Below, piece after piece: positions 50,392 through 62,860 of a stretch of 64,000 nt of DNA. A program made the translations under genes and the position numbers. The stretch is from NCBI GenBank assembly GCA_029204225.1, contig CM055092.1, positions 99,080,871 through 99,144,870 on the forward strand. Direction: 5' to 3'. This stretch comes from Diphasiastrum complanatum. Its lineage: Eukaryota > Streptophyta > Lycopodiopsida > Lycopodiales > Lycopodiaceae. Position 1 is the first letter of the stretch, and the number at the start of each line of letters is the position of its first letter. The notes under the pieces are model-generated. The model was not told the origin of the DNA, did not search any database, and worked only from the letters and a program-made list of their open reading frames with translations.

Positions 50392-52141
50392 ATGGATATT
50401 GCCCAGATTCACGTTCAGGTGCGTGTTTACACACTTGTTTTTGTGATGCTCGTTCGCAGCAGGAGTTTTCGTCAATGCTATGTGTTGATAGTTGGTTGTA
50501 AGTAATTGTATATTTCGTAGCTATTTGGGAGTGTGTACGGGCACCTGGGTGGTCATTGCTTAGTAGTGTGGGATAATTATTGAACATAGACTGGCCAGAG
50601 GGTGAGTTTAATTCAACTTGCTGTTCCACGATCCGTCACTTACTCTAATTAATTTCTCTTGCATTCGGTTGCACTTCTATATATTAGCTTGTCAGAAAAG
50701 GTTTTTCTTTCGGAATTGGTGAGAACATGTTTTTGAGTCGGAAGATGGTTTGATCCAAAGCCCATGCAAGCAGTACACATCGCTTTATTTCCTTCATAAC
50801 TTCACATAGTCTTGCCAGCATTTTTCTAATATGGACACAGCAACCTATAAATGGACTGATACTGAATGGTTGATCAGTTATGACATTTCAGTTACAAAAG
50901 CTTTTGCTAGTTAAGACGTTCTAATTATATGGTTTTCACTGAATGTAGAAAGAGTTGGAAGCTTGGGAGTACAATGCAAACGATGAGGATCACCGGCTTA
51001 CGCACAAGTTTAGTCCCAATCGTCCAGTGCCACAGGAACAAATCCACGGAACTCACACTCAACAAGCAACTACTGAGATTAGTTTTACTTGTACCTATTG
51101 GAGATATTGGAGAAGATATGAAAGGAGCAAATTCAAGCTGAATTTACTAACTATGCAAGTTCTGACTGTCAGAGCTGGGAGTGCTGACATGGAAGCTTGA
51201 TGTAGACGAATGGGAAAAAAACACTTTGCTAGAAACAATCAAGATGGATCGTGGGTACAAATACTCGGTATTGTCCTCGCCTAAATTGATTCAGTTGGTT
51301 TGGACTCTAGAGTTTCTATCAGCTTGAGTTTGTTATTGGAATCGCAATATTAAATCATGGGCCATAAATAGGAGGGAGAAGCTAATATTCTCAATGATGT
51401 GTGGCACTAGGAGGTCGTGACTGTTTGCCCCAAAGAGATGGAAGATTTCGAAGAAAAAGTGAAAGGATTTTTCGAAGAACATATGCATTCTCAAGAGGAA
51501 ATACGGTTGATACTTGATGGCAACGGTCAGAAGAGGCCATTAACGAATATTAGCTTAAAAATGAGAATATGTTGTTTTGTCTCTGTTTTCAGTCAAATTC
51601 AGTGATTGCAAGAACAATTTAGCCGTAATGGGTTGATCTTGCGTTTGCAGGCTACTGGGACATTCGAGATTATGACGGTAAATGGATTCGTTTCCGCGTA
51701 ACTAAGGGTGATATAATTGTTCTTCCTCCAGGAATGTTTCACAGGTTTACGATTGATGAGAACAATTATATCAAGGTAATGCAACCATGTACGAAACTTT
51801 TTCCCATCATAACGATTTCAGAATCTTGTTGATTGCAGTGCTAGTGTTACACTCTAAAGCCTGCATACTTGGGTACAGGCACTTCTCTTGTACACAGACG
51901 TTCCATACAGGACCCAGCATGGAGCGGAGAGTGAGAGTGCTGCAAGGTAAGAAAGCCAGCCTCAGCATTGGGTAACATTCGCAAATTATCTTAACATTCA
52001 TAAAGTTTTCGACTACCACGAAAAAAAGCAAGCTCTTTTACGCTGCTCTCATTGTCTGGATCGTGGTACAGGAAAGAATACGTGGACAAAGTGCTGAATA
52101 ACCCTGCGGCCGTTCATAGACACCGCATTACCACTCAGTGA
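50392..52141 (+). pseudogene. ARD: Acireductone dioxygenase, near-intact copy R
   Basis: Coding exons: 50392-50418, 50949-51048, 51173-51267, 51411-51525, 51651-51775, 51879-51946 and 52072-52141, together 600 bases (199 residues plus stop), the normal size for plant ARD. Phases fit at every junction. Exon 4 gives FFEEHMHSQEEIRLILDGNG with the His-x-His-x4-Glu metal ligands; exon 5 gives WDIRDYDGKWIRF and LPPGMFHRFTIDENNYIK with the last His; exon 7 ends ITTQ. Enzyme role: methionine salvage, Fe- or Ni-dependent acireductone oxidation, cytosol or nucleus. The exon 6 acceptor is intact AG, unlike L1 and L2. The only clear lesion is at the exon 2 donor: GA at 51049-51050 where L1 and L2 have GT. 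Unless another donor is used, intron 2 is retained and the protein is truncated. Confidence 0.85.
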
Positions 52142-53300
52142 CAGCCAGTCTAGTCTATTAACAGACTTTTTCCAGCCAAAATGGTGGCTCTTGGATCTCT
52201 TATATAGCTAGCTGTCCTAAAAATATCTCTAGCGGCTGTGTCCGGACCACATAAATACCCATTTATAGATTAGTTTATATCGGCATATCTCGTTTTCTAA
52301 GACGCTCCTAATTCGCAGGATATATTAGTTCGATATACTATTGATTAGTACAGTACAGAACTGATACAATCATAGAAAATGAGCGGGATTCTTTCCATTC
52401 ACCTGGATAAGTTCTGTGCTTGTACAAGGCATATATTTATCTATATGATGATTCTCTCGGAAGAGCTCATAACATTCTATTTTATTACCTTTTTGAGCAC
52501 TAACATGCTGCCCAATTTCTTTTTTTTTTTGGAATTAAGGGCTGCATGGAAGGTGAAATTTCCATGACGATCCCACATGAAGCTACTTGATCTACAATGC
52601 ATACATAAAGCTACTTGATATTTAATATGACAAATTCCCTGAAATATACTTACATACCTTTCTGAATTTCTTCTCTCTTGTAGAATTATATCTTAATTCA
52701 CTTGAGCTTCAACATAATACATATTCTTGTCTATCAGAAATTAGCTTCAGATCTAGATGTCTTTCTATGTGCCGAAATCTCAGAAGTTATTATTCCTTCT
52801 TTGGATAACTGCAACAAGAAATAATAACTTCTGAGGGCATTGTAGATCAAACAACCTGAACTATTATTCTACCCTAAAGCAAAAGTTGAGGCTTGGCATA
52901 TCCTTCAAACTCGTTGTGGTTTAGATCCCATACATTCTTATGTGCTGAAGGTTTGAATTCTCATGTGATGGCTATAGTCACTTGGATGATGATCATAGCT
53001 TGCCTGGAATCCTTTGTTCTTGGAGCTTTTGAGATCATTTAAGTATCTTTCTATGAATCGTGTAGATGCAAATAATTGAGGATCAAAAGGAGCATTGCGA
53101 GGATTGTTAGCTATATTACGAGGAGTTGCATTACTAATTGCTCGCTACATATACTAGAAATCTTGGTGTATTAAACTAAGGAATGCTCTTTTAATTGACG
53201 TAGATGTGATTGAGGCAACTTTTGTCTAACAAATTAAAGGCCAAAAGTAAATTCAAAAAAATTATGTACATCTTTCATGAATCCATTAGTTGTTAACTAT
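52142..53300. other. Copia/ARD intergenic DNA (R)
   Basis: Inverted counterpart of 4641-5821; no gene seen. Confidence 0.5.
52779..52835. repeat. Perfect 16-bp inverted repeat (hairpin), R
   Basis: Arms 52779-52794 and 52820-52835, unchanged from the other two copies. Confidence 0.75.
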
Positions 53301-55085
53301 ATGAGCCTGCTCATTAGCTTTTATAGAGAGTAGTGTCTTCAGAGGTTGCTTCTCTATCTCTTATACCTCGCTTACTATCTCATAGACCAAGCTTTATTTC
53401 AAACACTTGGCCTAAGTGCTAGCTTGATCTTTACAATTTTTCCATGACTATCTTTCTTGAATAGTGTCATCAACATATAGTATAAAAATTTGATGTTAAA
53501 TTCATCAATCAAAAATGTGATGTTAAGAAAATGCATTATGCTCACTCACAATGAACTAAAGCCCAAGCTAGAAATTTCGAATCTAGCATTCAAATATCTT
53601 GGGACTTGCTTGAGACCATACAAGTGTTCTTTAGTTTTAAGGCAAACAAGCTTTTTGTATGAAAACACTTTGAGGTATTTACCGTAAAGAATTGCATAAG
53701 ATAACTTACCATCAAGTGGAGCAAATGGTGGCCTATTTGAAATGAAGTAAAGTGTAATTGATTGTCTCATCCACCTAAAGTGGGACCTTTAGAACACTCG
53801 AAAACTTCTATTTGATCTCTTGTCCATTTCATTTTGTTGAGGAGTCTTTGGGCAAGAAATTTGGCTTTGAATACCATGTGTTGTCACAAATTTTGATAGT
53901 CTTTAGAAATTTACTCATATTGCTTAATCTCAGTATTTTGATCTTGATGTTGAGTTGGTTCTCCATCATAGATTTAAACTTGAAGAATGTTTCCTTCACT
54001 TGTTCCATGCTCTTAAGTAAGTATATCCATGTATGCCAACTATTGTCATTAATAATCAATGTATCAAATGTGTTGTAGATTTTTTTGTAGTAAAGATGTG
54101 TTGTAAAACACTCTTTTCCTAGAAAAGTGAACATGTGTTGTATAATGTAAAAAAATCAAGAGGTAGACCGGTTAGATTATAATTGACCAAATTATGTAAG
54201 CATCTAAATTGGATGTCCCAATCTCTTGTGCCACAACTCAATCAAAGACACAATTTGCATAACATTCTTAACTTCTCCACGCTTATAAATAGAAGCTTCT
54301 AGCTTATAAATCCTACTATGTTTCATAATATTGTGTTTTTATACTAATCGTGTTTAGCAAAAGGACCTACCTGTCCACCTTGAATCCCATGATCCATTAG
54401 ATAACACATAATATTTGAAGATATCATAAGGGAACTCTCATCAACCTTATCAAATGTAAAGTTACCTTGGCTACCGACCTTTTATTAAAGTCATCTTCCT
54501 CTTAAAACATTCACTTGTAAAATGACCAAACCTTTTCTACTAAAAGAAATTCACCTTTGATTTGTTTTTTCTAGTACTTGCTTATTGGATCTGAACCTCT
54601 GACTCTAACTCCCTATTATCTTGCCCTAGGAACTTATATCTATAGTAAAAAGTTCTCATCATCTTCCTTGATGTTGGAAGATAATTTCTAATGTTGTATT
54701 CATGTTGGCAAGTTGATTCTCCAAGGTAGTAAGTTCTTTTTGGATTGCAGTACTTCAAGAAAAGTATTCATGGCCTCTTCCATATCCATCGGGGAGAATT
54801 TGAACAAGTTTTCCTTCCTTGATTGTAGTTCCAATGTCTTCAAGCTCTCCATTGGATGCCTAACCATCAAAGGCGTTGATTAACTTATCTTCGAATTGAT
54901 ACCTTTCGTTAACTTGATTACTTAATGTCAACATCCTTGAGATATTATTGGCTTCATATATCCCTTGAAATATGTCCCAAGTCTCATTTGCTATATTGAC
55001 TCTTTTGACCTCCTTGAGGAGCTCATTAAACACATTCATCTAGATGATGTGTCGAGCAAGTTTTGCCATCTTGTCAAACTTGGTT
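53301..55085 (-). mobile_element. Ty1/copia gag-pol relic (copy R)
   Basis: Inverted counterpart of 2830-4640. Reading right to left: gag helices, zinc-knuckle remnant, GAG-pre-integrase, integrase (53829-54134), RT GLKQVPRYLNARFE stretch and the LYVDD box (complement of about 53466-53480). The integrase frame has an additional internal change near 53885-53905 relative to L2. Dead element. Confidence 0.8.
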
Positions 55086-55139
55086 CACTTTTCTATTTGT
55101 CGAGGCTAGTGCTCCACTCCACTCCAAGCATATCATAAT

Positions 55140-55700
55140 GTCCATCACAATTTGAAGAGACTAACAATGACTCCATCCTAATCTTCCAAATTGTCCAAAT
55201 AGGATGGTTCGTTGTTTGTAAGGAACAACGATTCTTGATGGTCATTTTATTAAGTTTTTATAGTTGACACATAGACCACTATCTTTCTTGCCGACTAATA
55301 ACATGAGCCCCCCAAAGGGGATTTGTTGGGTCAAATATGGCCCATGCAACAATACTCCTATAGTGGTCTAGCAATCTCATTGTCTTCTTTTGGGCTCATC
55401 CTGCAAGGGAAAAGTGATTCATGAGCATTGTTGAAAAGGACATACAACTCTCAAACAACAGCTCAAAAAATACATCATGATATTTTGTCTTAAATCTTTT
55501 AAATTCTTTGCCTTCAGGAATATTTTTCAGATTAACATCAGTAAAAGCAATTCTTTAGGATTAGGCGATACATCAATAATAAAATTTTAGGTAACAAAAG
55601 CATACATATAACATTCATCTTTTAGAAAACATAAATACGATTGATAGTCAAAATCTAATTAAAGTTGACTCACCTCACGAGCAGTTAAAAAAGGTAGGCA
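55140..55700 (-). mobile_element. Gypsy RT relic (copy R)
   Basis: Inverted counterpart of 2250-2770, keeping the 86 bp deleted in L2. Fragments of the KKDSGLCVNYKNL motif are visible on the minus strand near 55260-55310. Confidence 0.55.
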
Positions 55701-56876
55701 TAATAGAGCGCCTTCAAGATTCAAACCTCCTTTCACCACCATCAAGAGTGCTATTTTTGATTAATGTTAGTTCGTGGTACAGTTAGAGTGGGTTAGTGTT
55801 AGTTTCTATTAGAAGGCAACTAAGTAAGCAACTAATCATAGTTAGAAATCCTATCCTTGTGGTTCTAGCCCCTTTTTGATAGGCAAAGGGCTACTCACAA
55901 CCTATTGCTACACCCTTCTAAAATCAAAAAACTTCTCATTAACCTTCGCCAGACCTCCTATAGCTAGATCTCACAAACAAGTCAGTGAGAGTACTTTACA
56001 GTTTAAGACCCTCTACAAGAGTTCCCAAGTCCCAAAAAGAGCCAAAATGAAGCCAAAACCCTTGCAGACAATATTTTCTCAAGTCTGTGTGCAACTAACT
56101 CTCGTCGGACCTCTTGTAGCTAAATTTCACTGAGATAAGCTCACACACAAGTCTGCAAGAGTTCATCTTGGTCCAGTAAGCTGTAAAGTGGTTCCAAGTG
56201 CTGAAAAAAGTAGAAAATCATCCAAAAAAGAGAACCCCCGCACAAGTAACTCTCATTGCAAGGTCCAATAAGTTTAGAAAGACTTTTTTCATTAGTGATC
56301 AAGTTTGTGAGAGTTAGTATTAAGTATTGATAAGTTTGTAAGCTAAAAAGTGCCCAAAAAGATCATCAGACATCGATAAATTTTAGATCTATGAGAGTTA
56401 ACCTTGGCCACCTTGTACAGAGCCAGCTCTAAATTCAATTAAGAGGGTGAAAGTTAGTTTCCAGCGATCATCAGATTTTTTTACTATAATATAGTGCAAA
56501 GAACTCTCGCATATCCAACCTTGCATGTCATTGAGTAACCTTGGTAGATAGGATCAATAGCAAGATCTGACTCAGATCTATCTACTATGAAAATCTCATG
56601 CTAATCAAAGCAATGATCAAAGAGAAATAAGGGAAAACCATTGGAAAGAGGCTAAAATCGCACTAATAGCCATCAAAATTGATCAGAATCTTACATTTCC
56701 AGGTTTGCTTTCCAATAACCAATATCCAATAACCAATATCCAGTAACCCTGGACTTCTCTGACGAATCAATTTGAGATCAAGATGATTAGTTCCCAAAAA
56801 AGTAGGAAATCAAGTACCAAACTTTCCCCGAGTTGCAGCCGCACAGATTGAAGCAGAAGTAGGACCAACAGTAATG
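55701..56876. other. Non-coding element DNA, no gene seen (R)
   Basis: Inverted counterpart of 1147-2249, without the deletion of L2. Confidence 0.4.
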
Positions 56877-57700
56877 GACCCAATACATCAACCCATACCT
56901 ATTGTATCCTTGCAAGTAGTTCGGAGGTCACATTGTCTCGAAATGCCAAGATACGATGGGGATCAACAAATCTTATCAAGTTCCTCCAGATCTACAAACA
57001 AGCATGCGAGATCTATGGCGAACAGACTCCTGAGAAAAAATTAAAGTTGTTCCCTATGTTATTAGTAGCTGCAACCCAGGATAGGTTCTTCAACCAATCA
57101 GTCGAATAAAAGTCCACTTGTGAAGGGGTTAAAGTGGCTCTCATCACCCGCTTTAACCCAAGAAAGTTCCGTTTCTCCTGTTAAGCAAAATTAAAATGGG
57201 AAAACGAGAAAGGGTACGGGTTTATATTGAACGGGAAAAACATTTATGATCCGAATGCAACACGACCCAAACTCTTGATCATGTGGTGATTATGTGGTTC
57301 CTCGCTGGGTAAGCATGGGTTGCCAGGAAGCATCCGAAGAGTGCTTAAATGCTGAAAATAGTATGCTTCATTGCCGGAAGCCATGGAACATGCTACCAGA
57401 GAAGAAGATGAAGGCTCAGACGATGATTCAACCCATAAATATCCAACAATTCATCTTCAGGCTCATTGGGCTATGTGCTTAAGCACGCAGGATGTCACGT
57501 CCCTCGCAACTTATTTTCTACTTCTGGCTATTTTATTTATGTACACGGTATTAATACCCACAACATCGAGTGTATAAGATCAAGAGGAGAGAAATATCCA
57601 CTACAAGAGGATGGGCTATTTCCAAGGCTTTTTTTGAGCATTTCTTTGAAAGATAGTTTTTAAAATGAGTCGCGGGTGGAGCGGAATGCTCAAGCCTTGG
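56877..57700 (+). mobile_element. Retrotransposon gag relic, best-kept copy (R)
   Basis: After MDPIHQPIPIVSLQ and a frame change, NLIKFLQIYKQACEIYGEQT then PEKKLKLFPMLLVAATQDRF and FNQSVE follow (about 56966-57105), a gag-core pattern, then a stop. Further frames lead to HAGCHVPRNLFSTSGYFIYV near 57484. The copy still has the 540 bp that L2 lost. Confidence 0.55.
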
Positions 57701-58261
57701 GTCTAGTGTTTGGCTTCGGAATAATCCTACCAAATTTAGACTTGATTTTGAAACATTTATAGAGAGGGTTATAAATTCTCCAGAGGGCCTCGGAACATAC
57801 ATCGAAATATTGAAGCTAACTTGAGGGGTATACCGAGGTTGGCGTTGGTATAAGCCTACCAAATTTGAACTTATTTTTGAGACATTTATAGAGAGGGTTA
57901 TAAAGAGGGCCTGGGTGGCCAGGCAGTCCATGAGACTCTTCTAATCGAGGGTAATACCGAGACCTAAGAAAAAAAGACCCTGCGGCGTAACCCACGATAT
58001 AAAATAGAATGTAAATCGATCTCAGTTTTGGAATTTGTTACCTATCAACACATTGAATTCCATTTTCTATCAACTTTGGTTGTCATATGCACACGTGAAT
58101 AAAGAAATTTATGTATCACGAAAAAATGATGATCACAAATTGTGTACTCACATCCATCGACTTCTTGTTCGATGTCAACTAGTCAATTAATAAAGTGTAA
58201 TTGTATCTACAAGGACTATGATTAATATTACAATGAATTGAAATGCATCATACTGTCTCAC
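57701..58261. other. Non-coding DNA with duplicated motif (R)
   Basis: Inverted counterpart of 13273-13900. The 'acatttatagagagggtt' motif occurs twice (57750 and 57884). No gene seen. Confidence 0.5.
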
Positions 58262-59766
58262 TCATTCATTTGGTGGTTCATCGTTATCATTCGTCGTATC
58301 ATCATGCGACAAATCCGCCAAACCAAATGAGTCTATCTCTAATTCTATCCAAAAATCTTTTATAGCTTCATCATTAATAAGCTGATCTTCAAAAGCTAAT
58401 GGCGATGGTGATGACGAGTGAGATCGGGAAGGTGTGTCATGTGTCGTAGAACCATTTGATGATTATGCATCACGCTCAACATCATCATTAGCTTGTGAAG
58501 CTTGCACATGATCATCCTCCGAAATTGTGTCATTGAATTCGTCATCACGATCTTGTTCATGACGTGGATCAACTAGCAGCGCCATGTCCTCCACGACATC
58601 TCTATCTTCAAATATTCTTTTACTTCAAGGAGAGACTTGAATCACATACCACCATATGGGATTCGAATGATCTGGGTGAAAGACCGCCTGTAATAGATAG
58701 ATGTTACCATAAATGTTGACTCGTAAAAGTACCCATAGCTATTTTACAGTTGCTTGCGTATTACTATACACAATATACATTTTTTTGCAGTACATTGAAA
58801 ATCGATTGATTGACAACAAAAGAGCATAGACATCTTGAAGACATAGAAGAAACGTACCTGCTCACATTGTTGAGGAAAAACAAATGTGTCGCTTTGATCT
58901 ATCCAAAGCTTGGTGGAGTCAATGGCAAAATAACCACTCTCATCTTTCCTAACAGTTGCATTGGGACCATTGCAAATAACTTTGAACCATTTGACATCAA
59001 ATATGAAAAAGCTAAATTGCCTAAATCCAACTTCAAGGATGTCATTGATTGTCCCACAATAATCAAGAGAAGAGAGTAAATTGGTGTCCACCCCCGTGCT
59101 TGCTCAACTCTCTTGGATAAAATTTGCCATGACTCAACAATCGTAAGTGTTTTTATTTTTGTCAATGCGCTCCATATGAAAGTGTCGTCCATGCCTCCAC
59201 AGTGCATTGTATTTTTTGTATTGAACAAAATGGAACTAAATGTGTTAGGGATAAAACAAACATGTACAAGATTGCACATATTAATAAACACGTGAATGTT
59301 GATCATCATAGTTTACATGTAAATCGCACCCCCTTGTATATTTTCGCTCTCTCTCTATTACTTCCTCGTTGTTTGCTGAGGCTTATCAAAGTGCAACATG
59401 CAGCCAATCAAGCATGATGTCCTTGGGTAGAAGGGTGAGGTCAGGTGGGTATGGGTGTCTTCTATGCCCTCTCCTGAAAGTGGCTCAAGCGATTTGTCTA
59501 CGAGCCTTGGCCTCTTCGTATAGCGAAATCCACTTTTGTATTTCCTCACTATTAAGAATGCAAAACTCATTTACCTTCTCCCTGAAGGACTCACTCATTC
59601 TTTTGATCACTCCTTTTCCTTGAGAAATCTCCCCAACAACACGCTCATCATCTTTCTTATCCCAAAGACGAGGAATAGAAGGATTGCTATGAGCAAGGAA
59701 CTCCGTGATGTAAACCATGGAATCTTGCACTAGCCATTCTTCTGCCATGCTACCCTCATGTCGCAA
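58262..59766 (-). mobile_element. CACTA transposase C-terminal fragment (R)
   Basis: Inverted counterpart of 11769-13272: DUF4218-like exon 59485-59766, DUF4216-like region 58744-59091, acidic tail 58270-58603. The acidic tail has a TAA (in 'gatgcataatcatc', near 58463) that L2 lacks. Confidence 0.75.
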
Positions 59767-60250
59767 TATACCAACATGAAATTGCTATATTTATGTAGTA
59801 TTTAGATCGTTCCCCAAGGAGATAGCTCTTAAAAGATGTTAAGTTGATACTTTATTGACTTATTTCAAATGAAATTGGTTCGAATGAGAATCTGGTTGTC
59901 ATTAGACATTTTGTAAGCAGCCAATACCACTTTTAGAAAAGGTGTTTAAAGAAATGAGTGCTAAACAATAGTCTTCCTCTATCAAACTGAATGTAAAGTG
60001 TTCTGCAAATGAAATGTTATGAGAGTAGCTCGAAGGAATTACACCCTGACTGATTAAGTTGTCATCAAGGATCTGTGATATGTTCGATGCTAGTGCGTAC
60101 GAACAGACAAAATGTTAATCTTATTCTTGAACCACTATGTTCTAGGTAGAAGTCCTCAACAACCAAAGTCCAATTAGGGTTAAAGAACTCAATTAATTCG
60201 CGAATATGTTAGAAACATTTATCTTCTTTACCAACATGAATACAGATCAA
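59767..60250. other. No gene seen (R)
   Basis: Inverted counterpart of 11301-11768. Confidence 0.4.
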
Positions 60251-60588
60251 TATCTCAGTCCCTCAATCAGGGACTACCATTTCACAACATACATATTTTT
60301 CTATCAGCAACTGTGGAAAACTGCACCAAGTGTTACTCGAATGCCGAACACAAAGTATTAGCTCATACGGGCAAAGCAACTTTAAGATAGTTCTTTAGAT
60401 CAACTTTACAAATACACAACAAACGACTGCAATGAAAGAAAGTATTGTCTGACCAAAGAATGATTGAAGTTCTGTGTACGAGATTGCTTGTAGACTAGAA
60501 ATCACTCACACTCAGCAGTGCATCGAATAGAAATCCGAAAGAGTAACCTTCGTCGCTCTATTCATTTCTCCATTCTCAAACATACAAT

Positions 60589-60668
<80 letters not shown>

Positions 60669-60995
60669 AATGCGAGAATGAAGAGTGTCTAGTTTTATAA
60701 CCTATGGAACAAACAAACACACCTCTAGAAATTCCTGGTGCGTCGCTCCATTTACAAATTCTAATTATCATATAAGTTACAAGTACAAATAAATTGCACA
60801 GTTGATGATTCGCTTCGTATCCAAGTGTCGTTTCATTTTAGGAGTTTTGACTTTAACTAAAAGGTAGGTCCTTAACAATTATACTTGAAACAATGGTATA
60901 GACCTCTTCAAAATATATAGTTGTCCAGCACATATCCTCATTCCTAAGGCACAAATTGTCATTTTTCATTAAGCATACAAATATGCGGTATCACA
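60251..60995 (-). mobile_element. Putative gypsy 3' LTR (copy R)
   Basis: On the minus strand it starts TGTGATACC at 60995, directly after a clean polypurine tract (AAGGAGGGGGAT, complement of 60997-61008). The far end is not fixed. Confidence 0.55.
60591..60665 (-). repeat. (CT)n microsatellite
   Basis: About 75 bases of CT, counterpart of the 32-base (GA)n at 10913-10944. Confidence 0.95.
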
Positions 60996-61483
60996 TATCC
61001 CCCTCCTTAAATGTGAAACGTCCTCGTGAACATATATTCTTTGTTTTGAGATTTTTCTATTTCTTAGAAAAGAATAATTTCGTGTCCAGGATTTTCGTTA
61101 GGTCAGATGTAGAGATATTTCTTCATTCGTTGTTTCGAAAATGGTCATTTGACATTTCAGAATCAAATATTGATTCAAAATATATTTCGGCGACATAAAA
61201 TAAGCATCATCACATACAAAACTCGGCATCAAATAATCTACAACACAATATAGAAGAAAAACCTTCATGTAATAAGCTCTTCATGTTGTATCCAAGTGTC
61301 GTTTCATGTTGACTTGAGCAACAATACATCTTCTTTTGCTCTGGTGTAACTCCCGATAGGTAAGTTGACGTAAGGCGACAATCTTACAAGAAGTAGAGAG
61401 ACATCGAACAATTCTTGTACTAACCAAAAATCTTCTTCAGAATCTTTACTAAGTACAAACTGTTCGAATAAAGTAGAGGAGAA
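60996..61483 (-). mobile_element. Gypsy 3' internal end (R)
   Basis: Polypurine tract and upstream DNA, counterpart of 10157-10581; no integrase motif. Confidence 0.5.
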
Positions 61484-62860
61484 CTAAATATATTTACACT
61501 CGACAAATAAACTTTGAACATAAAATAAAACTTTGGCTGCAAATGTGCCAAACGGGCAAAAATTATATGTACAAAATGTTCTATATTCGCAGGATTTAAA
61601 TCTGTCTTGCAAATTATGTTTTATCTCTGCTAAATAACTAAAAAAATTCCTCTCCCAAGCGGTGTAGATACTATACAGCTCCGGATATGCCATGTTAATA
61701 TCCAACAACAGACCTGCATCATCAAATTCTTCGATATTTGCTCGGCCTTCTAGTGAATACAACTTGAACTATGCATGCTTCCTCCAAAACTTTTGCTTCG
61801 AGTCGTTATGCCGCAAAAATTGGTACTCCAGCGCATACAAAAATGTACTCCAGCGCATACAAAAATGTTGACCTTATGTACAATTTGACTGATCCAAAGG
61901 GAATAACTTTGAACTTACCCTGGATTATGGCCCAGCATAGACATCCTTTCTGCTCTATGCTTAACTGGTCCCACAAAACAAGTCCTCTTTGTTCCATTCT
62001 GATTGCTAGTCGTCGAATGCCAAACCTATTAAGCCTGGTAGCATCAAATAATCCATATGCCACTGTAACTCCACATTGAAATGGCATGGACTCCATTTCC
62101 AAAATCTTTTAGAAAAAACTTGAAACCATTTCGCTCATACCTTCGACTGATTTCTCTTCTATTGCTTTGGATTAGGCTGTGCTTCTGCGTTGCCCTACCT
62201 ATGGATATCTGCAATGAGCTTATGGTCTTCGAGTTGTTCTTTGAAGTCTTGTACTTCCTTTTGTAGATCAAAAATTTTTACACACGCCTCAGCAGCATAC
62301 TTTAGGTGATCTGCTACCCCTATACATGTTCGGGTTCCTTGGAGCTGCTTAGTCAATTCTTCGATCTTCTCCAAGGCCTGCGAATACTCTTCGTGTGCAT
62401 CTGGCTTGGAGCAAGTAGTCGTTTCGGCTGACAGCTCAACAAGTTCCTCCTCGACAAGTGCTTTGTTGTTTTCAAGCGGAATAAGATACTCGACTCAAAA
62501 ATTTTCCAGCATTTGGTCGTAAAGAGACTGCAGCTTCAAAGAATCTATCTAGGTTACACTAGAGCTACTGCATAGCTACAAGGCAGTTTCAGCCTTTATT
62601 CGCTTTAAGCCTTCATCATGAAGTTTGGTCTGTAGAGACTTTTTTTGCCCTGACCTTATGAATTCGGTTGTCAACAAATCAAAATGCTTCTGCAATTCTG
62701 CAGATTTGGCTTGGAGCGCCTTATTATTATCCTCAAAAATTTGGGCTTCCTCGTTCGACTTTTGGAGCAATCAGCCCAGTGAGCAATCTCACTCATTCAA
62801 AATTCAAAATTTCTTTACTGTAAAAATCATTCCAAGTGCTTCTCTTTTTGTTGCCGAATA
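61484..62860 (-). pseudogene. Coiled-coil coding relic inside gypsy element (R)
   Basis: Inverted counterpart of 9003-10156 with about 200 extra bases (62062-62270). Reading leftward: LLQKSNEEAQIFEDNNKALQ, then further coiled coil with IFDLQKEVQDFKEQLEDHKL, then FGIRRLAIRMEQRGLVLWDQ and the YSLEGRANIEEFDDAGLLLD block. A 20-bp tandem duplication near 61830-61865 repeats 'tactccagcgcatacaaaaatg'-like sequence. Stops interrupt all frames. Family unknown. Confidence 0.5.

Noticed and set aside
60956-61198. 80-codon frame (also at 10379-10621, opposite strand)
   Set aside because: It runs antisense across the gypsy polypurine tract and the LTR start, so it is a shadow frame.
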